From positions 1,302,001 to 1,366,000 of the forward strand of contig JABTUN010000002.1 in the NCBI GenBank assembly GCA_015075365.1: DNA of 64,000 nucleotides, in the 5' to 3' direction. This document shows positions 9,138-17,498 of this stretch, piece by piece; position 1 is the first letter of the stretch, and each line of letters opens with the position of its first letter. Both the position numbers and the translations under genes were made by a program. Below the pieces are notes generated by a model. That model was not told where the DNA came from. It worked only from the letters and a program-made list of their open reading frames with translations, and did no database searches. Origin of the DNA: Verrucomicrobiaceae bacterium (GTDB lineage: Bacteria > Verrucomicrobiota > Verrucomicrobiia > Verrucomicrobiales > Verrucomicrobiaceae).

Positions 9138-11468
9138 CTACTTTTTCTTCACCCACTCGGCGATGGGCTTCGGTTCGTGCGCGGGCGCTGCCTCGGCGGT
9201 GGTGAAGGTGATGCAGAGGCTGGTGGGCCCTTTGGCTTCCGCCAGCTCGACCTTGAGGATCTTGTGGCCCTCGCCGCGTCCCTCCGCGTTTTTGCCGATG
9301 GTGCGCATCTGCTCATTCTTCGGCTCCGGCGGGTCACCGACGCTGAAGCTGGCGCCTTTCGGCGAGACGATGGTGGCGAGCAGTGTTTTGCCACCGAGAG
9401 TGAGCTTCGCGGAGGTTCCTTCCGTCACGATCTCCGCCTTCGTGTGCATCTTCCAGGTGAGGGTCTTGCTGTTTTTGATCTGCAAGTCGTCCTGGATCAC
9501 GACATACGGTGTGGCGCCGCGCACCGCCATGACACCACGATGCACATCCTTGGCATCCTTCGAGTAGGCCTTGGTCATGTCCACAACCGCCGCGCCCATC
9601 TCAGGGCTGGAGGCGTTGATGAGGATGCCGGCTTTTGCCTCCATGTCCTGGTTTTCACCAAAGGTGATCGTGTTCTGCCCTTCGGTGCCCTCGACATAAA
9701 GCTCAAAGCGCTTGGTGCGGTCCTGGCCGGGCTTCACCTCAAACCCGGGCGCGCGATCGCTCTCCGGGCCGAGTTCCATGCCAAAGCGCTGTCCGCCCGC
9801 GTCGAGCACGAAGCTGCCGATGTCGAGCTGGGCGTGCAGGTCGTTGTTGTCACCACCTTTGACGGCCACGAACAGGTCCTCCCTGCCCCACCCGGTGCGC
9901 GCCGTGGCAGCGATGCCGCCGGGCATGGCGTATTCAAAGCCGTCGGGCGTGCCATCTCCCGCCGCGTGCGGGTTGTAATACATGAAATGTCCTGCGTGGC
10001 TGAAGTAGGAGGAGCCCACGGCCATCTTCGCGCCTGCGGTGACGGCAGGGACGCCGGGGTTGCCATGCTGGCCGGCCAGCCACGTGGCCACCCAGGCGCG
10101 TCCGCCCGCATTAGCCGCGCTGTCGCCAAAATTGAAGGGCAGGCCGGTGGGGCCGTGCAAGTGCATGCGCGCGAAACCAAACTGCGGGATGCCTTCCAGC
10201 ATGGTGAGGCCCAGATCCTTGCCCGCGGCGCTGCGCAGGGTCTGGATCACCATCACAACATAGTCCATGACCGCGTCACCGGCCGCCAGGCCCTCCGGCC
10301 ACACGCCCCCGGGTGCGAAACGCTGGATCCCCTCGCCAAACACCTTTGCACCGGCGGCGGAGGCTTTTTTCGCGAGGTCAATGTCCTCGTCCGCGAAACA
10401 AATCGCCGTGATGAGCAGGGCGGAGGCGCAGGCCATCTGCTCCGCGGTGATGGGCACCTCGACCTTCGAGTCGGACTTCTTGGGTGCGCTCTTTGGCGTG
10501 GATTTTTTGGGTTCGGAAGCTCCGGGAGCCGTGCCAAAGGCAGTCGGCGGCACCGGTTCCTCGTTCAAATGCGCGATCAGGGCATCGACACCCTTCTCCG
10601 TGAGGAAGGTGCGGATTTCCGTGGCCTGCTGCGCGTTATAGCCATCGCGAAACCAGTCGTAGCCCAGGCAGACGGCGATGACCATGTCCGCGACGGCCTG
10701 CGCCTCGGTGGGATGCCAGTCGCGGAAGTTGGTCTTGTCGCAGAGCAGGATGTTTTCGCGCACGGCACGCTCCTTCCACTTCAAATCCCCATCGGCATAA
10801 TGCAACACGCCTAGCAGGCCCATGCGATAGATCGCCTTGGAGCCCTCGCTGACGACGCCGCGGATCTCACCGTTGATGCGGTTGAGCTCCGGATCCTTGA
10901 GCAGGTCCTCGCCGCTGGCCTTGAGATTGCCCAGCAGCGCGGCCAGCACCGGATCGGCGGCGGCTTGGTTCTTCAGCGCGGTCCAGCCTGCGGCGGCATG
11001 GATGAGGCGCGGGCGTACCTTCTGGATGCCGCCGATGTAGTCGTTGGCGGCGGGGGCCTTGAACTTCGCCACCGGCTGCACGGTGATCGCGGGACGCGGT
11101 GGCGCGGGCTTCTTCGGAGCAGCGGCAGCCTTGCCTTTGCCCTTCGCCGGGGCGGCTGGCGGCACGGCAGCCGTGGTGGCGGCAGCCGGGGCGGCGGGAG
11201 GTGGCGCGGCCTGCATCGCGGCGTAGCGGGTCTTGGCGTACTCAAAATCCGCCGGGCTCAGGCTGGCGATGGGCACGTCGAACTCACGTCCGTCACGCAT
11301 CTTGATCTTGATGCTGCGCGCCGCGGCGTCCACGGACACCAGGGTGGCCTCGACCTGCCTGCCCTCCGTGTTGGTCCACACATGAAACTCCTCCGCAAGC
11401 TGTCCCAGCGCGGAACTGGTGAGGGTGACGGCGGCGAGGAGGGAGGCGAGGCGTGCGGGCGGCTTCAT
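9138..11468 (-). CDS. Secreted heparinase II/III-like protein with N-terminal SHD1-type domain
   Basis: 776 residues from the ATG at 11468 with a signal peptide (MKPPARLASLLAAVTLTSSALG). Residues about 25-80 (WTNTEGRQVEATLVSVDA through VPIASLSPADFEYAK) match the SHD1-type module common in Planctomycetes and Verrucomicrobia. An Ala/Pro/Lys-rich linker leads to an alpha-toroid region, and the C-terminal half holds beta-sheet motifs of the heparinase II/III family (GREDLFVAVKGGDNNDLHAQLDIGSFVLD, GQRFGMELG). Family members cleave acidic polysaccharides, but the catalytic Tyr and His were not identified with certainty, so substrate is open. Confidence 0.75.
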   Translation of the reverse strand: MKPPARLASLLAAVTLTSSALGQLAEEFHVWTNTEGRQVEATLVSVDAAARSIKIKMRDGREFDVPIASLSPADFEYAKTRYAAMQAAPPPAAPAAATTAAVPPAAPAKGKGKAAAAPKKPAPPRPAITVQPVAKFKAPAANDYIGGIQKVRPRLIHAAAGWTALKNQAAADPVLAALLGNLKASGEDLLKDPELNRINGEIRGVVSEGSKAIYRMGLLGVLHYADGDLKWKERAVRENILLCDKTNFRDWHPTEAQAVADMVIAVCLGYDWFRDGYNAQQATEIRTFLTEKGVDALIAHLNEEPVPPTAFGTAPGASEPKKSTPKSAPKKSDSKVEVPITAEQMACASALLITAICFADEDIDLAKKASAAGAKVFGEGIQRFAPGGVWPEGLAAGDAVMDYVVMVIQTLRSAAGKDLGLTMLEGIPQFGFARMHLHGPTGLPFNFGDSAANAGGRAWVATWLAGQHGNPGVPAVTAGAKMAVGSSYFSHAGHFMYYNPHAAGDGTPDGFEYAMPGGIAATARTGWGREDLFVAVKGGDNNDLHAQLDIGSFVLDAGGQRFGMELGPESDRAPGFEVKPGQDRTKRFELYVEGTEGQNTITFGENQDMEAKAGILINASSPEMGAAVVDMTKAYSKDAKDVHRGVMAVRGATPYVVIQDDLQIKNSKTLTWKMHTKAEIVTEGTSAKLTLGGKTLLATIVSPKGASFSVGDPPEPKNEQMRTIGKNAEGRGEGHKILKVELAEAKGPTSLCITFTTAEAAPAHEPKPIAEWVKKK

Positions 11469-11551
11469 GACGTGCGACGGAGTGGGTTGGCGCAGAAAAC
11501 GGCCTCCAATGGCACTCTTATCAGCGCCACGGTCAAGGGAGAAGATGACAA

Positions 11552-12745
11552 TCAGAGCGCCATCAACGGAGCCGGGACCAGAAACGCATGCTGCTCCAGC
11601 AGGCTCAGCGCGCCATTCCAGGAGAGATAGGGGGCCAGGTACACCATCAGCACATAGGCCAGCGCCACCGGCAGGATGCCCAGCCGCGCCATCCAGCGCC
11701 AGAAGCCATGCCGCGGCTCCTCCCGCCGCAGCGCGCGGCTCATGGCCCAGCCAGTCAGCAGGCGCGCGGGAAAAATGAAGGCCACAAACAACAGCGCGGG
11801 CAGCCAGGCCAGCTCGCGCGGGGTGAGCTCGATCTTCAGCAGGTAAAGCGGCACGGCCAGCAGCAGCGTCACCAGCAGTGCCATCCAAAAAGCCAGCGGC
11901 GCGCGCGTGAAGAGCCGCCGGACCTCCCTCAGCTCAAACACCGCCCGAAAGCGGTCCTCACAAGCCATGCGCGCCTGCAAAAACGGCAGATGCATGACCA
12001 CCAGCAGCAACAGCAGCCCGCCGAGCAGGGACAGCGCCACAGCGCCGCCCAAAGGCGCGCGCGTGGCGGCGAAAAGCACGCCCACCGGCACCACCAGCCA
12101 GGCCAGCGCACCTGCAAAACCGCGCAGCCCCAGCCAGAAGTAAAACGGAAGCCGCAGGCCGATGACATACGTCCGCAGTGCCGTGCGCACCTGCCCCAGG
12201 CTGTCCGCCGATTTCAACCAGCGCAGCAGTTTCAGTGGCGCCGGCCAAAGGAAATGCCACCAGCGCCCGCCCCGCAGACAGGCCCACACGATATGCAGCA
12301 ACGTGATGACCGTGAGCAGCACCAGCCCGGCGTGCCAGGCGGCCGCCACGCGGCTCCCCGGTGCCACGATCTCCGCGTCCTTCCAGAATCCGGCCACGAT
12401 CCGCGCCGGCCACGCCACCACCCACGCGCCTGCCGCCGCGCTGCCGATGACCGATGCCTTCCGCACGCCAATAAAGCCGTCCCGCAGCCGCCCGGTGCGC
12501 GCCACCGTCCCGCTGACATGCAGCAGGTAACCCAGGCTCAGCACATTCAGCCCCGGCACCACCGAGCATGCCGCCACCAGCACCAGCACCGCCGTAGCGC
12601 CAAACATCCAGTCGATCCAGGACGCCAGCCGGGGCCAGAGCCTCCTCGTTTCACCACCTGTGCCTTCCACATGAGCAGCCTGGCCCTCCCCAGGAAAAAG
12701 CACCGGGGTGAGAGGCAGCGGAGGAGGGATGGGAGGCGGGGTCAT
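11552..12745 (-). CDS. DUF4013-like polytopic membrane protein
   Basis: 397 residues with a proline-rich N-terminus (MTPPPIPPPLPLTPV) and about eight hydrophobic segments, among them ATAVLVLVAACSVVPGLNVLSLGYLL and GGLLLLLVVMHLPFL. The motif GYLLHVSGTVARTGRLRDGF near the second helix is typical of DUF4013-like membrane proteins of this phylum. It lies between the HemQ and heparinase-like genes on the same strand. No biochemical role is known. Confidence 0.6.
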   Translation of the reverse strand: MTPPPIPPPLPLTPVLFPGEGQAAHVEGTGGETRRLWPRLASWIDWMFGATAVLVLVAACSVVPGLNVLSLGYLLHVSGTVARTGRLRDGFIGVRKASVIGSAAAGAWVVAWPARIVAGFWKDAEIVAPGSRVAAAWHAGLVLLTVITLLHIVWACLRGGRWWHFLWPAPLKLLRWLKSADSLGQVRTALRTYVIGLRLPFYFWLGLRGFAGALAWLVVPVGVLFAATRAPLGGAVALSLLGGLLLLLVVMHLPFLQARMACEDRFRAVFELREVRRLFTRAPLAFWMALLVTLLLAVPLYLLKIELTPRELAWLPALLFVAFIFPARLLTGWAMSRALRREEPRHGFWRWMARLGILPVALAYVLMVYLAPYLSWNGALSLLEQHAFLVPAPLMAL

Positions 12746-12805
12746 GCAAAGAAACGGCGGCTGTGAACCGCCATGATGTCTCCAAGTTTCCCGGCAACCA
12801 CCGGA

Positions 12806-13699
12806 TCAGCCGAGCGCCACGCGCTGGAGCAGCTCCGCCGTCGGTGTCTGGATGCCGATGTAGAAATCGCCAAACTCGCCGTATTGCGCGGTCACCTCGT
12901 CAAAACGCATCTCATAGACGATGCTTTTGATCTGGAAGAGGTCATGGGCAAAAAGCGTCACCGCCCATTCATGGCTGTCGAGACCGGTGGAGCCAGTGAT
13001 GAGCTGGCGTACCTTGCCGGCGTATTTGCGTCCGGTCTTCGCATGGCCGCCCATCAGCTCGCGACGTTTCGCGAACTCGTTCGCATACCAGTTCGCGCCT
13101 ACGTTGCGGCGCTTGCTCATCGGGTAAAAGCACATGACCTGCCAGTCCGGCATGTTCGGGTAGAGGCGGTCGTTGTAGTATTTCGTCATGTGGCCTTTCC
13201 ACTCGCCGAGGCGTTTCTCAAAGGCCTCCGATCCCGGCGCCAGGCCCTCCGCCTTTTCGATCTGCGCCTTGAACTCGTCCTCGCTTTGCGAGTACTCCGT
13301 CCACTCCGTCATCGAGAGGTAGCTGTAAGCCGGCGTCAGCACATCCGTGCCGAGCGAGAGGCTGATCTGCCGCTCGAAACGCTGGGAGTCGTGCAGATCC
13401 GGCGTCAGCAGCATGAAGCCGATCTCCGCCTTGGGCGAGACCATGGCAAACGCCAGCAACTGCGTGCCGGGGTGGCTGCGGATGGTCTCCAGCGTGCGGG
13501 TGAAGCGCGCGCGGCGCTCGTCCCGCTCCTCCGGGGTCAACGCCGCCCAGTAGCCGTGGTCGATGGTGTAAAACAGGTGCTGCACGATCCAGCCCTCCTG
13601 CGAGATGAGCGGTTTGGACTCGGCGGGGCCGGTGGATGTGGGAAAGGAGGTCGGGATGAGCATGGTCGGTGTCTTGAGGGGAAAGGAAGCGGTTTTCAT
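12806..13699 (-). CDS. hemQ: Coproheme decarboxylase / chlorite dismutase family protein (HemQ type)
   Basis: 297 residues. The C-terminal half carries the family pattern: FYPMSKRRNVGANWYANEF, RRELMGGHAKTGRKYAG (the proximal heme-ligand His), ITGSTGLDSHEWAVTLFAHD and IVYEMRFDEVTAQYGEFGDFY. In place of the chlorite dismutase catalytic Arg region there is the HemQ-type TPAYSYLSMTEW with the Tyr needed for decarboxylation. HemQ converts coproheme to heme b in the coproporphyrin-dependent pathway. It follows recJ by 66 bases on the same strand. An alternative ATG at 13663 would shorten the N-terminus by 12 residues. Confidence 0.88.
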   Translation of the reverse strand: MKTASFPLKTPTMLIPTSFPTSTGPAESKPLISQEGWIVQHLFYTIDHGYWAALTPEERDERRARFTRTLETIRSHPGTQLLAFAMVSPKAEIGFMLLTPDLHDSQRFERQISLSLGTDVLTPAYSYLSMTEWTEYSQSEDEFKAQIEKAEGLAPGSEAFEKRLGEWKGHMTKYYNDRLYPNMPDWQVMCFYPMSKRRNVGANWYANEFAKRRELMGGHAKTGRKYAGKVRQLITGSTGLDSHEWAVTLFAHDLFQIKSIVYEMRFDEVTAQYGEFGDFYIGIQTPTAELLQRVALG

Positions 13700-13765
13700 A
13701 CGCTGGAAAACCAGCCGCTCAATGGAGGAAACATGCCCGGGATTGCCGAGCGGCGCGCCAATGGC

Positions 13766-15481
13766 CTACTCGGAGGACTTCACCGCCTCCAGCGTGATCT
13801 GCCACTGCTCCTGGCCGCGGAAGAAGCTGCGTTGCAGGCGCATGGCCACGTCCCAGGGTGCTTTGGGAAGGTTGTTGACCGGCGCGTTGAACCAGCGCGC
13901 CTCCATGCTGGCGCCGTCCTGCGTGAGGATGAAGCGCATGTGCTTCTCCTTCATCACGCGGCCCGGCAGCTTGGGATTCACCCGGCGGCAGAGGAAGAGC
14001 GGCTCGGGATTCCGCTGCCCAAAGGGCTCCATGAGCTTGTAGCTCTCCAAAAAGGACAGGGAGAGGTCGCGCAGCCGCACCTCGGCGTCCATTTCGAGGA
14101 TCGGCGTCATCGCCTCGTCACTGAGCGCCTGGCGCGCGGCCTCGGCAAAGGCGGCGCGGAAAGCATCCAGCTTCGATTCCTCAACCGAAATGCCCGCCGC
14201 CATGGCATGACCGCCGCCGCCGAGCAGGTGATCACGGCAGATGTCGATGGCCTCGACGAGGGAGAAGCCGGGGATTCTGCGGCCGCTGCCCTTCCCCACG
14301 CCGTTCTCATCAAATGACACCAGGATGGCCGGGCGGTGGCAGAGACGCGAAATGCGCGAGGCGACGATGCCGATGACACCGGGATGCCAGTTGCGGGAAC
14401 CGAGCACGATGGCCGAATGCTGCTCGATGTCGCCCATCGTGGCCAGCATCGCCTCCGCCTCGGCATGCACGGCCTGCTCCACGCTCTGGCGGTCCTTGTT
14501 GTGCGATTCGAGCAGGTTGGCCAGTTCCATGGCTTTCTCAGGCTCCGCGGCCAGCAGCAGGTCCAACGCGGTGGAGGCGGTGTCGAGGCGGCCGGCGGCA
14601 TTGAGACGCGGCCCCAGGCGGAATCCGACATGGTGCGTCTGCACCAGTCCGTCCACGCCGGCGATCTGCTTCAGCGCGCGCAGCCCCAGACGGCCCGTCT
14701 GCGCCAGCGCCTCCAGCCCGCGCCGCACGAGCAGGCGGTTTTCACTGACGAGAGGCACGAGGTCGGCCACGGTGCCGAGCGCCACGAGGTCCAGCGCCTC
14801 CTTGAGGTCATAGTCCGGCAGCGAGCGCGTCTTGAGCAGCGCGTGCGCCAGTTTGAAGACCAGGCCCGCGGTGCAGAAGTAATGCCAGTCGTCCCCCAGC
14901 TTCGGATTCACCAGCGCCAGGCATTGCGGGCGGCCCAGCGGCGACAGCTCGTGATGATCCACGATGACGCAGTCCACGCCCTGCTCCGCCAGCCACGCGG
15001 CCTCGTTGAGCGAGGTGGTGCCGCAGTCCAGCGCGATGAGAAGGTCTGGCTTGCCATGCAGCTCGAAGCACTTCGTCAGCCCGTCGCTGCTCAATCCGTA
15101 GCCTTCCTCCATGCGCGAGGGCAGAAAGAGCTTCGTGTCGAGACCATAAGCCTTCAGCACGAGATGCAGCAGCGCCATCGAGGTCACACCATCCACATCG
15201 TAGTCGCCGTAGAGCACGACTTTTTGCTTTTCGTCCACCGCCTTCAGGAGGCGCTCCACCGCCACCGGCATCTCCGGCAGCAGACGCGGATCGCCCAGGG
15301 TGGCCAGCTTCGGCACTAGGAAGTCGCGCGCCTGCTCCGGCGTCGTCACGCCACGCTGCACCAGCAGATGCGTCAGCAGCGGCGGCAGCCCGGTGTCCGC
15401 CGCCAGCTCGGCCGCGCCCTCGACGGCGGGCTTCACGAGCCAGCGTGGTGGACGGACGGAGATGACAGGGGGAGCGGACAT
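13766..15481 (-). CDS. recJ: Single-stranded-DNA-specific exonuclease RecJ
   Basis: 571 residues, the normal length for RecJ. DHH phosphoesterase motifs are intact: DYDVDG at residues 93-98, DCGTT at 152-156 and DHH at 175-177. The DHHA1 motif GGGGHAMAAG follows, and a C-terminal OB-fold (KEKHMRFILTQDGASMEARWF) binds single-stranded DNA. RecJ degrades DNA 5' to 3' in recombination, mismatch and base-excision repair. The gene heads the minus-strand run recJ, hemQ, DUF4013-like, heparinase-like. Confidence 0.95.
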   Translation of the reverse strand: MSAPPVISVRPPRWLVKPAVEGAAELAADTGLPPLLTHLLVQRGVTTPEQARDFLVPKLATLGDPRLLPEMPVAVERLLKAVDEKQKVVLYGDYDVDGVTSMALLHLVLKAYGLDTKLFLPSRMEEGYGLSSDGLTKCFELHGKPDLLIALDCGTTSLNEAAWLAEQGVDCVIVDHHELSPLGRPQCLALVNPKLGDDWHYFCTAGLVFKLAHALLKTRSLPDYDLKEALDLVALGTVADLVPLVSENRLLVRRGLEALAQTGRLGLRALKQIAGVDGLVQTHHVGFRLGPRLNAAGRLDTASTALDLLLAAEPEKAMELANLLESHNKDRQSVEQAVHAEAEAMLATMGDIEQHSAIVLGSRNWHPGVIGIVASRISRLCHRPAILVSFDENGVGKGSGRRIPGFSLVEAIDICRDHLLGGGGHAMAAGISVEESKLDAFRAAFAEAARQALSDEAMTPILEMDAEVRLRDLSLSFLESYKLMEPFGQRNPEPLFLCRRVNPKLPGRVMKEKHMRFILTQDGASMEARWFNAPVNNLPKAPWDVAMRLQRSFFRGQEQWQITLEAVKSSE

Positions 15482-15610
15482 GCGGATGGATGTTTGCGGC
15501 TGCGCCGCATCTCTGTATGGAACACGCCATTCCGGTAGTCAAAGAATCGCTCAACTACCTCATGCGCGGGCGGTTTCATCGTCTGCCTGGAGCGATGCAC
15601 CGTAGTTTTG

Positions 15611-16120
15611 ATGACAAGCACACACACAAGACCCGCTGGCGGATGGTGGCTGGCCGCGATGGGAGCCTTTCTCATCGCCGCCGGCTCGTTCTTCGCGTGG
15701 CGGCTGTGGCTCTCGTATGAAAAGACCAGTGTCAGCCGCGCCTGGACGGCCACACCGTGCCACATCGAGTCCTCCCGCATCGTCAGCACGCGTGAAACAC
15801 CGGCCTCCCCGCTCACGCATCGCGTGGAGATCAGCTACCGCTATGAGTTCGCGGGAAAGACCTGGAGATCGAACCGCATCCGTCATGTCGAGGCCGCGCC
15901 CTCCGCGCATCTCGACAAGGTGCGCGCCGTGCAGCAGGAGTATCCGCCCGGCACGCGGAGCGTGTGCTTCGTGAACCCGGCGGACCCCGCGCAGTCCGTG
16001 CTGCGCCAGGGCACGCGCGCGGCCTTGTATTCCATCTGGTTCCCGCTGCTGTTCGTGGCCGGCGGCGCGGGCATGATTTACGGCGTTTGCCGCTCCCCAC
16101 GAGTTTCCACCTCCGCATGA
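15611..16120 (+). CDS. DUF3592 membrane protein
   Basis: 169 residues from the ATG at 15611. Two transmembrane helices (GWWLAAMGAFLIAAGSFFAW and IWFPLLFVAGGAGMIYGV) flank an extracytoplasmic beta-rich domain with the DUF3592 signature (TATPCHIESS, ISYRYEFAGKTWRSNRI, PPGTRSVCFVNPADPAQSVL). The stop overlaps the ATG of the pseudouridine synthase gene (ATGA), which indicates translational coupling. Function unknown. Confidence 0.8.
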   Translation: MTSTHTRPAGGWWLAAMGAFLIAAGSFFAWRLWLSYEKTSVSRAWTATPCHIESSRIVSTRETPASPLTHRVEISYRYEFAGKTWRSNRIRHVEAAPSAHLDKVRAVQQEYPPGTRSVCFVNPADPAQSVLRQGTRAALYSIWFPLLFVAGGAGMIYGVCRSPRVSTSA

Positions 16121-16989
16121 CCCTTCAACGCACTGTCACCACGCCCGGCCCTTTGCTGCCGTTTCTCCTCACCGCCTACCCCGAGGTGAAAAAGACCAAG
16201 GTGCGCCAGTGGCTGAAATTTGGCGCCGTGCATGTCAACGGCCGCTCCATCACGAAGCACAACCACGAGCTCCACACGGGCGACCAGATCGACATCAAGG
16301 CGCAAAAACCCGCCCCCGAAGGCCCCAAGCTGCCCTCCGGCCTGCGCATCCTCCATGAGGACGATCATCTCATCGTGCTCGAAAAGGCCGCCGGCTGGCT
16401 CACCATCGCCAAGGACAGCGGAAAAGGGCGCAATGTCTATTCCGTCCTCACCGACCATGTGCGCAGCGCCAATCCCAAGCTGAAAGTCTGGATCGTTCAC
16501 CGCCTGGATCGTGAGACGAGCGGCCTCATCGTCTTTGCAAAGACCGAGGAGGCGAAACACTGGCTGCAGGAGCACTGGCACGAGTTCGAGAAACGCTACC
16601 AGGCCGTTGTCGAGGGCGCGCCGCCCGCCGCCAGCGGCACGCTGCGCTCCCATCTCGACGAGTCGAACCCCATGCGCGTCTTCAGCGCGCCGAAGTCCGA
16701 GGACACGCGCGAGGCGGTCACGCATTACCGCGTGCTGAAGAAGGCCGCGGGCCGTGCGCTGCTCGAACTCACCCTCGAAACCGGCCGCCGTCACCAAATC
16801 CGCGTCCAACTGTCCGACGCGCGCTGCCCGGTCGTTGGCGACACGCGCTACGGCGCGAAAACGGATCCCGTGATGCGCCTCGCCCTCCACGCCTGCCTCC
16901 TGCGCTTCGAGCATCCGCTCGACGGCCACGAAATGCAGTTTGAATCTCCCCTGCCCAAAGAACTCGCCAACCTCGTCGCCTCACCATGA
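16117..16989 (+). CDS. RluA-family pseudouridine synthase
   Basis: 290 residues. An N-terminal S4 RNA-binding domain (KVRQWLKFGAVHVNGRSITK) precedes the catalytic domain, whose motif II HRLDRETSGLIVFAKT contains the nucleophilic Asp. GRRHQIRVQL and the C-terminal LHACLLRFEHP are also typical. The enzyme isomerises uridine to pseudouridine in rRNA or tRNA; the exact site cannot be read from sequence. It overlaps the genes on both sides by four bases, so the three genes form a coupled operon. Confidence 0.9.
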   Translation: MTLQRTVTTPGPLLPFLLTAYPEVKKTKVRQWLKFGAVHVNGRSITKHNHELHTGDQIDIKAQKPAPEGPKLPSGLRILHEDDHLIVLEKAAGWLTIAKDSGKGRNVYSVLTDHVRSANPKLKVWIVHRLDRETSGLIVFAKTEEAKHWLQEHWHEFEKRYQAVVEGAPPAASGTLRSHLDESNPMRVFSAPKSEDTREAVTHYRVLKKAAGRALLELTLETGRRHQIRVQLSDARCPVVGDTRYGAKTDPVMRLALHACLLRFEHPLDGHEMQFESPLPKELANLVASP

Positions 16990-17345
16990 CCACCAAGCTC
17001 ATCATCAAGTATCTGCTCAGCGCCGGCATCATCACGCTGGTGAGTGAAACCGTGAAGCGCAGTGACAAAGCCGGCGCCCTGCTCGCCGCGCTGCCCTTTG
17101 TGTCGATCATCACGCTCTTCTGGGTGCGCTTCGAGAGCGATCCAGGCACCCGCGACCAAAAAACCGCCGACCACATGTGGTACATCTTCTGGTATGTGCT
17201 GCCCACGCTGCCCATGTTCCTCCTCTTCCCCACCATGCAGCGCTGGTGGGGCTTCTACGGTGCCGTCGGCGGCTCCGCCGTGCTCACGATCATCCTCTTC
17301 GCGGTGCTGAAGATGGTGGCAGGGCGTTTCGGCCTCGTTCTCTGA
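16986..17345 (+). CDS. DUF3147 small membrane protein
   Basis: 119 residues with four predicted transmembrane helices (IIKYLLSAGIITLVSE, ALLAALPFVSIITLFWV, FWYVLPTLPMFLLFP, AVLTIILFAVLKMVAG). The pattern matches DUF3147 proteins. Its ATG overlaps the stop of the pseudouridine synthase gene. Role unknown. Confidence 0.8.
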   Translation: MTTKLIIKYLLSAGIITLVSETVKRSDKAGALLAALPFVSIITLFWVRFESDPGTRDQKTADHMWYIFWYVLPTLPMFLLFPTMQRWWGFYGAVGGSAVLTIILFAVLKMVAGRFGLVL

Positions 17346-17346
17346 T

Positions 17347-17387
17347 GGAGTAATGGAGTACTGGGCCAACCAACACTCCATTACTCC
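17347..17387. terminator. 13-bp hairpin after the coupled three-gene operon
   Basis: GGAGTAATGGAGT (17347-17359) is perfectly complementary to 17375-17387, with a 15-base loop, one base after the stop codon. It may end transcription of the operon, though no T run follows. It belongs to the same short-repeat family as 278-342. Confidence 0.55.
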
Positions 17388-17498
17388 CCTCCCGCTGAAT
17401 CCCCGCTTGCCCGCACGCCTGCGTGATGCTCCTTTCGCGCCCCTCTCGCCGGTGGCAGTCCAGCCATTCGGCAAACCTTCATCCTACATCCACCGACC

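Noticed and set aside
12806..13699. Genuine chlorite dismutase
   Set aside because: The HemQ-type Tyr region and the length fit coproheme decarboxylase; the catalytic Arg context of chlorite dismutases is not seen.
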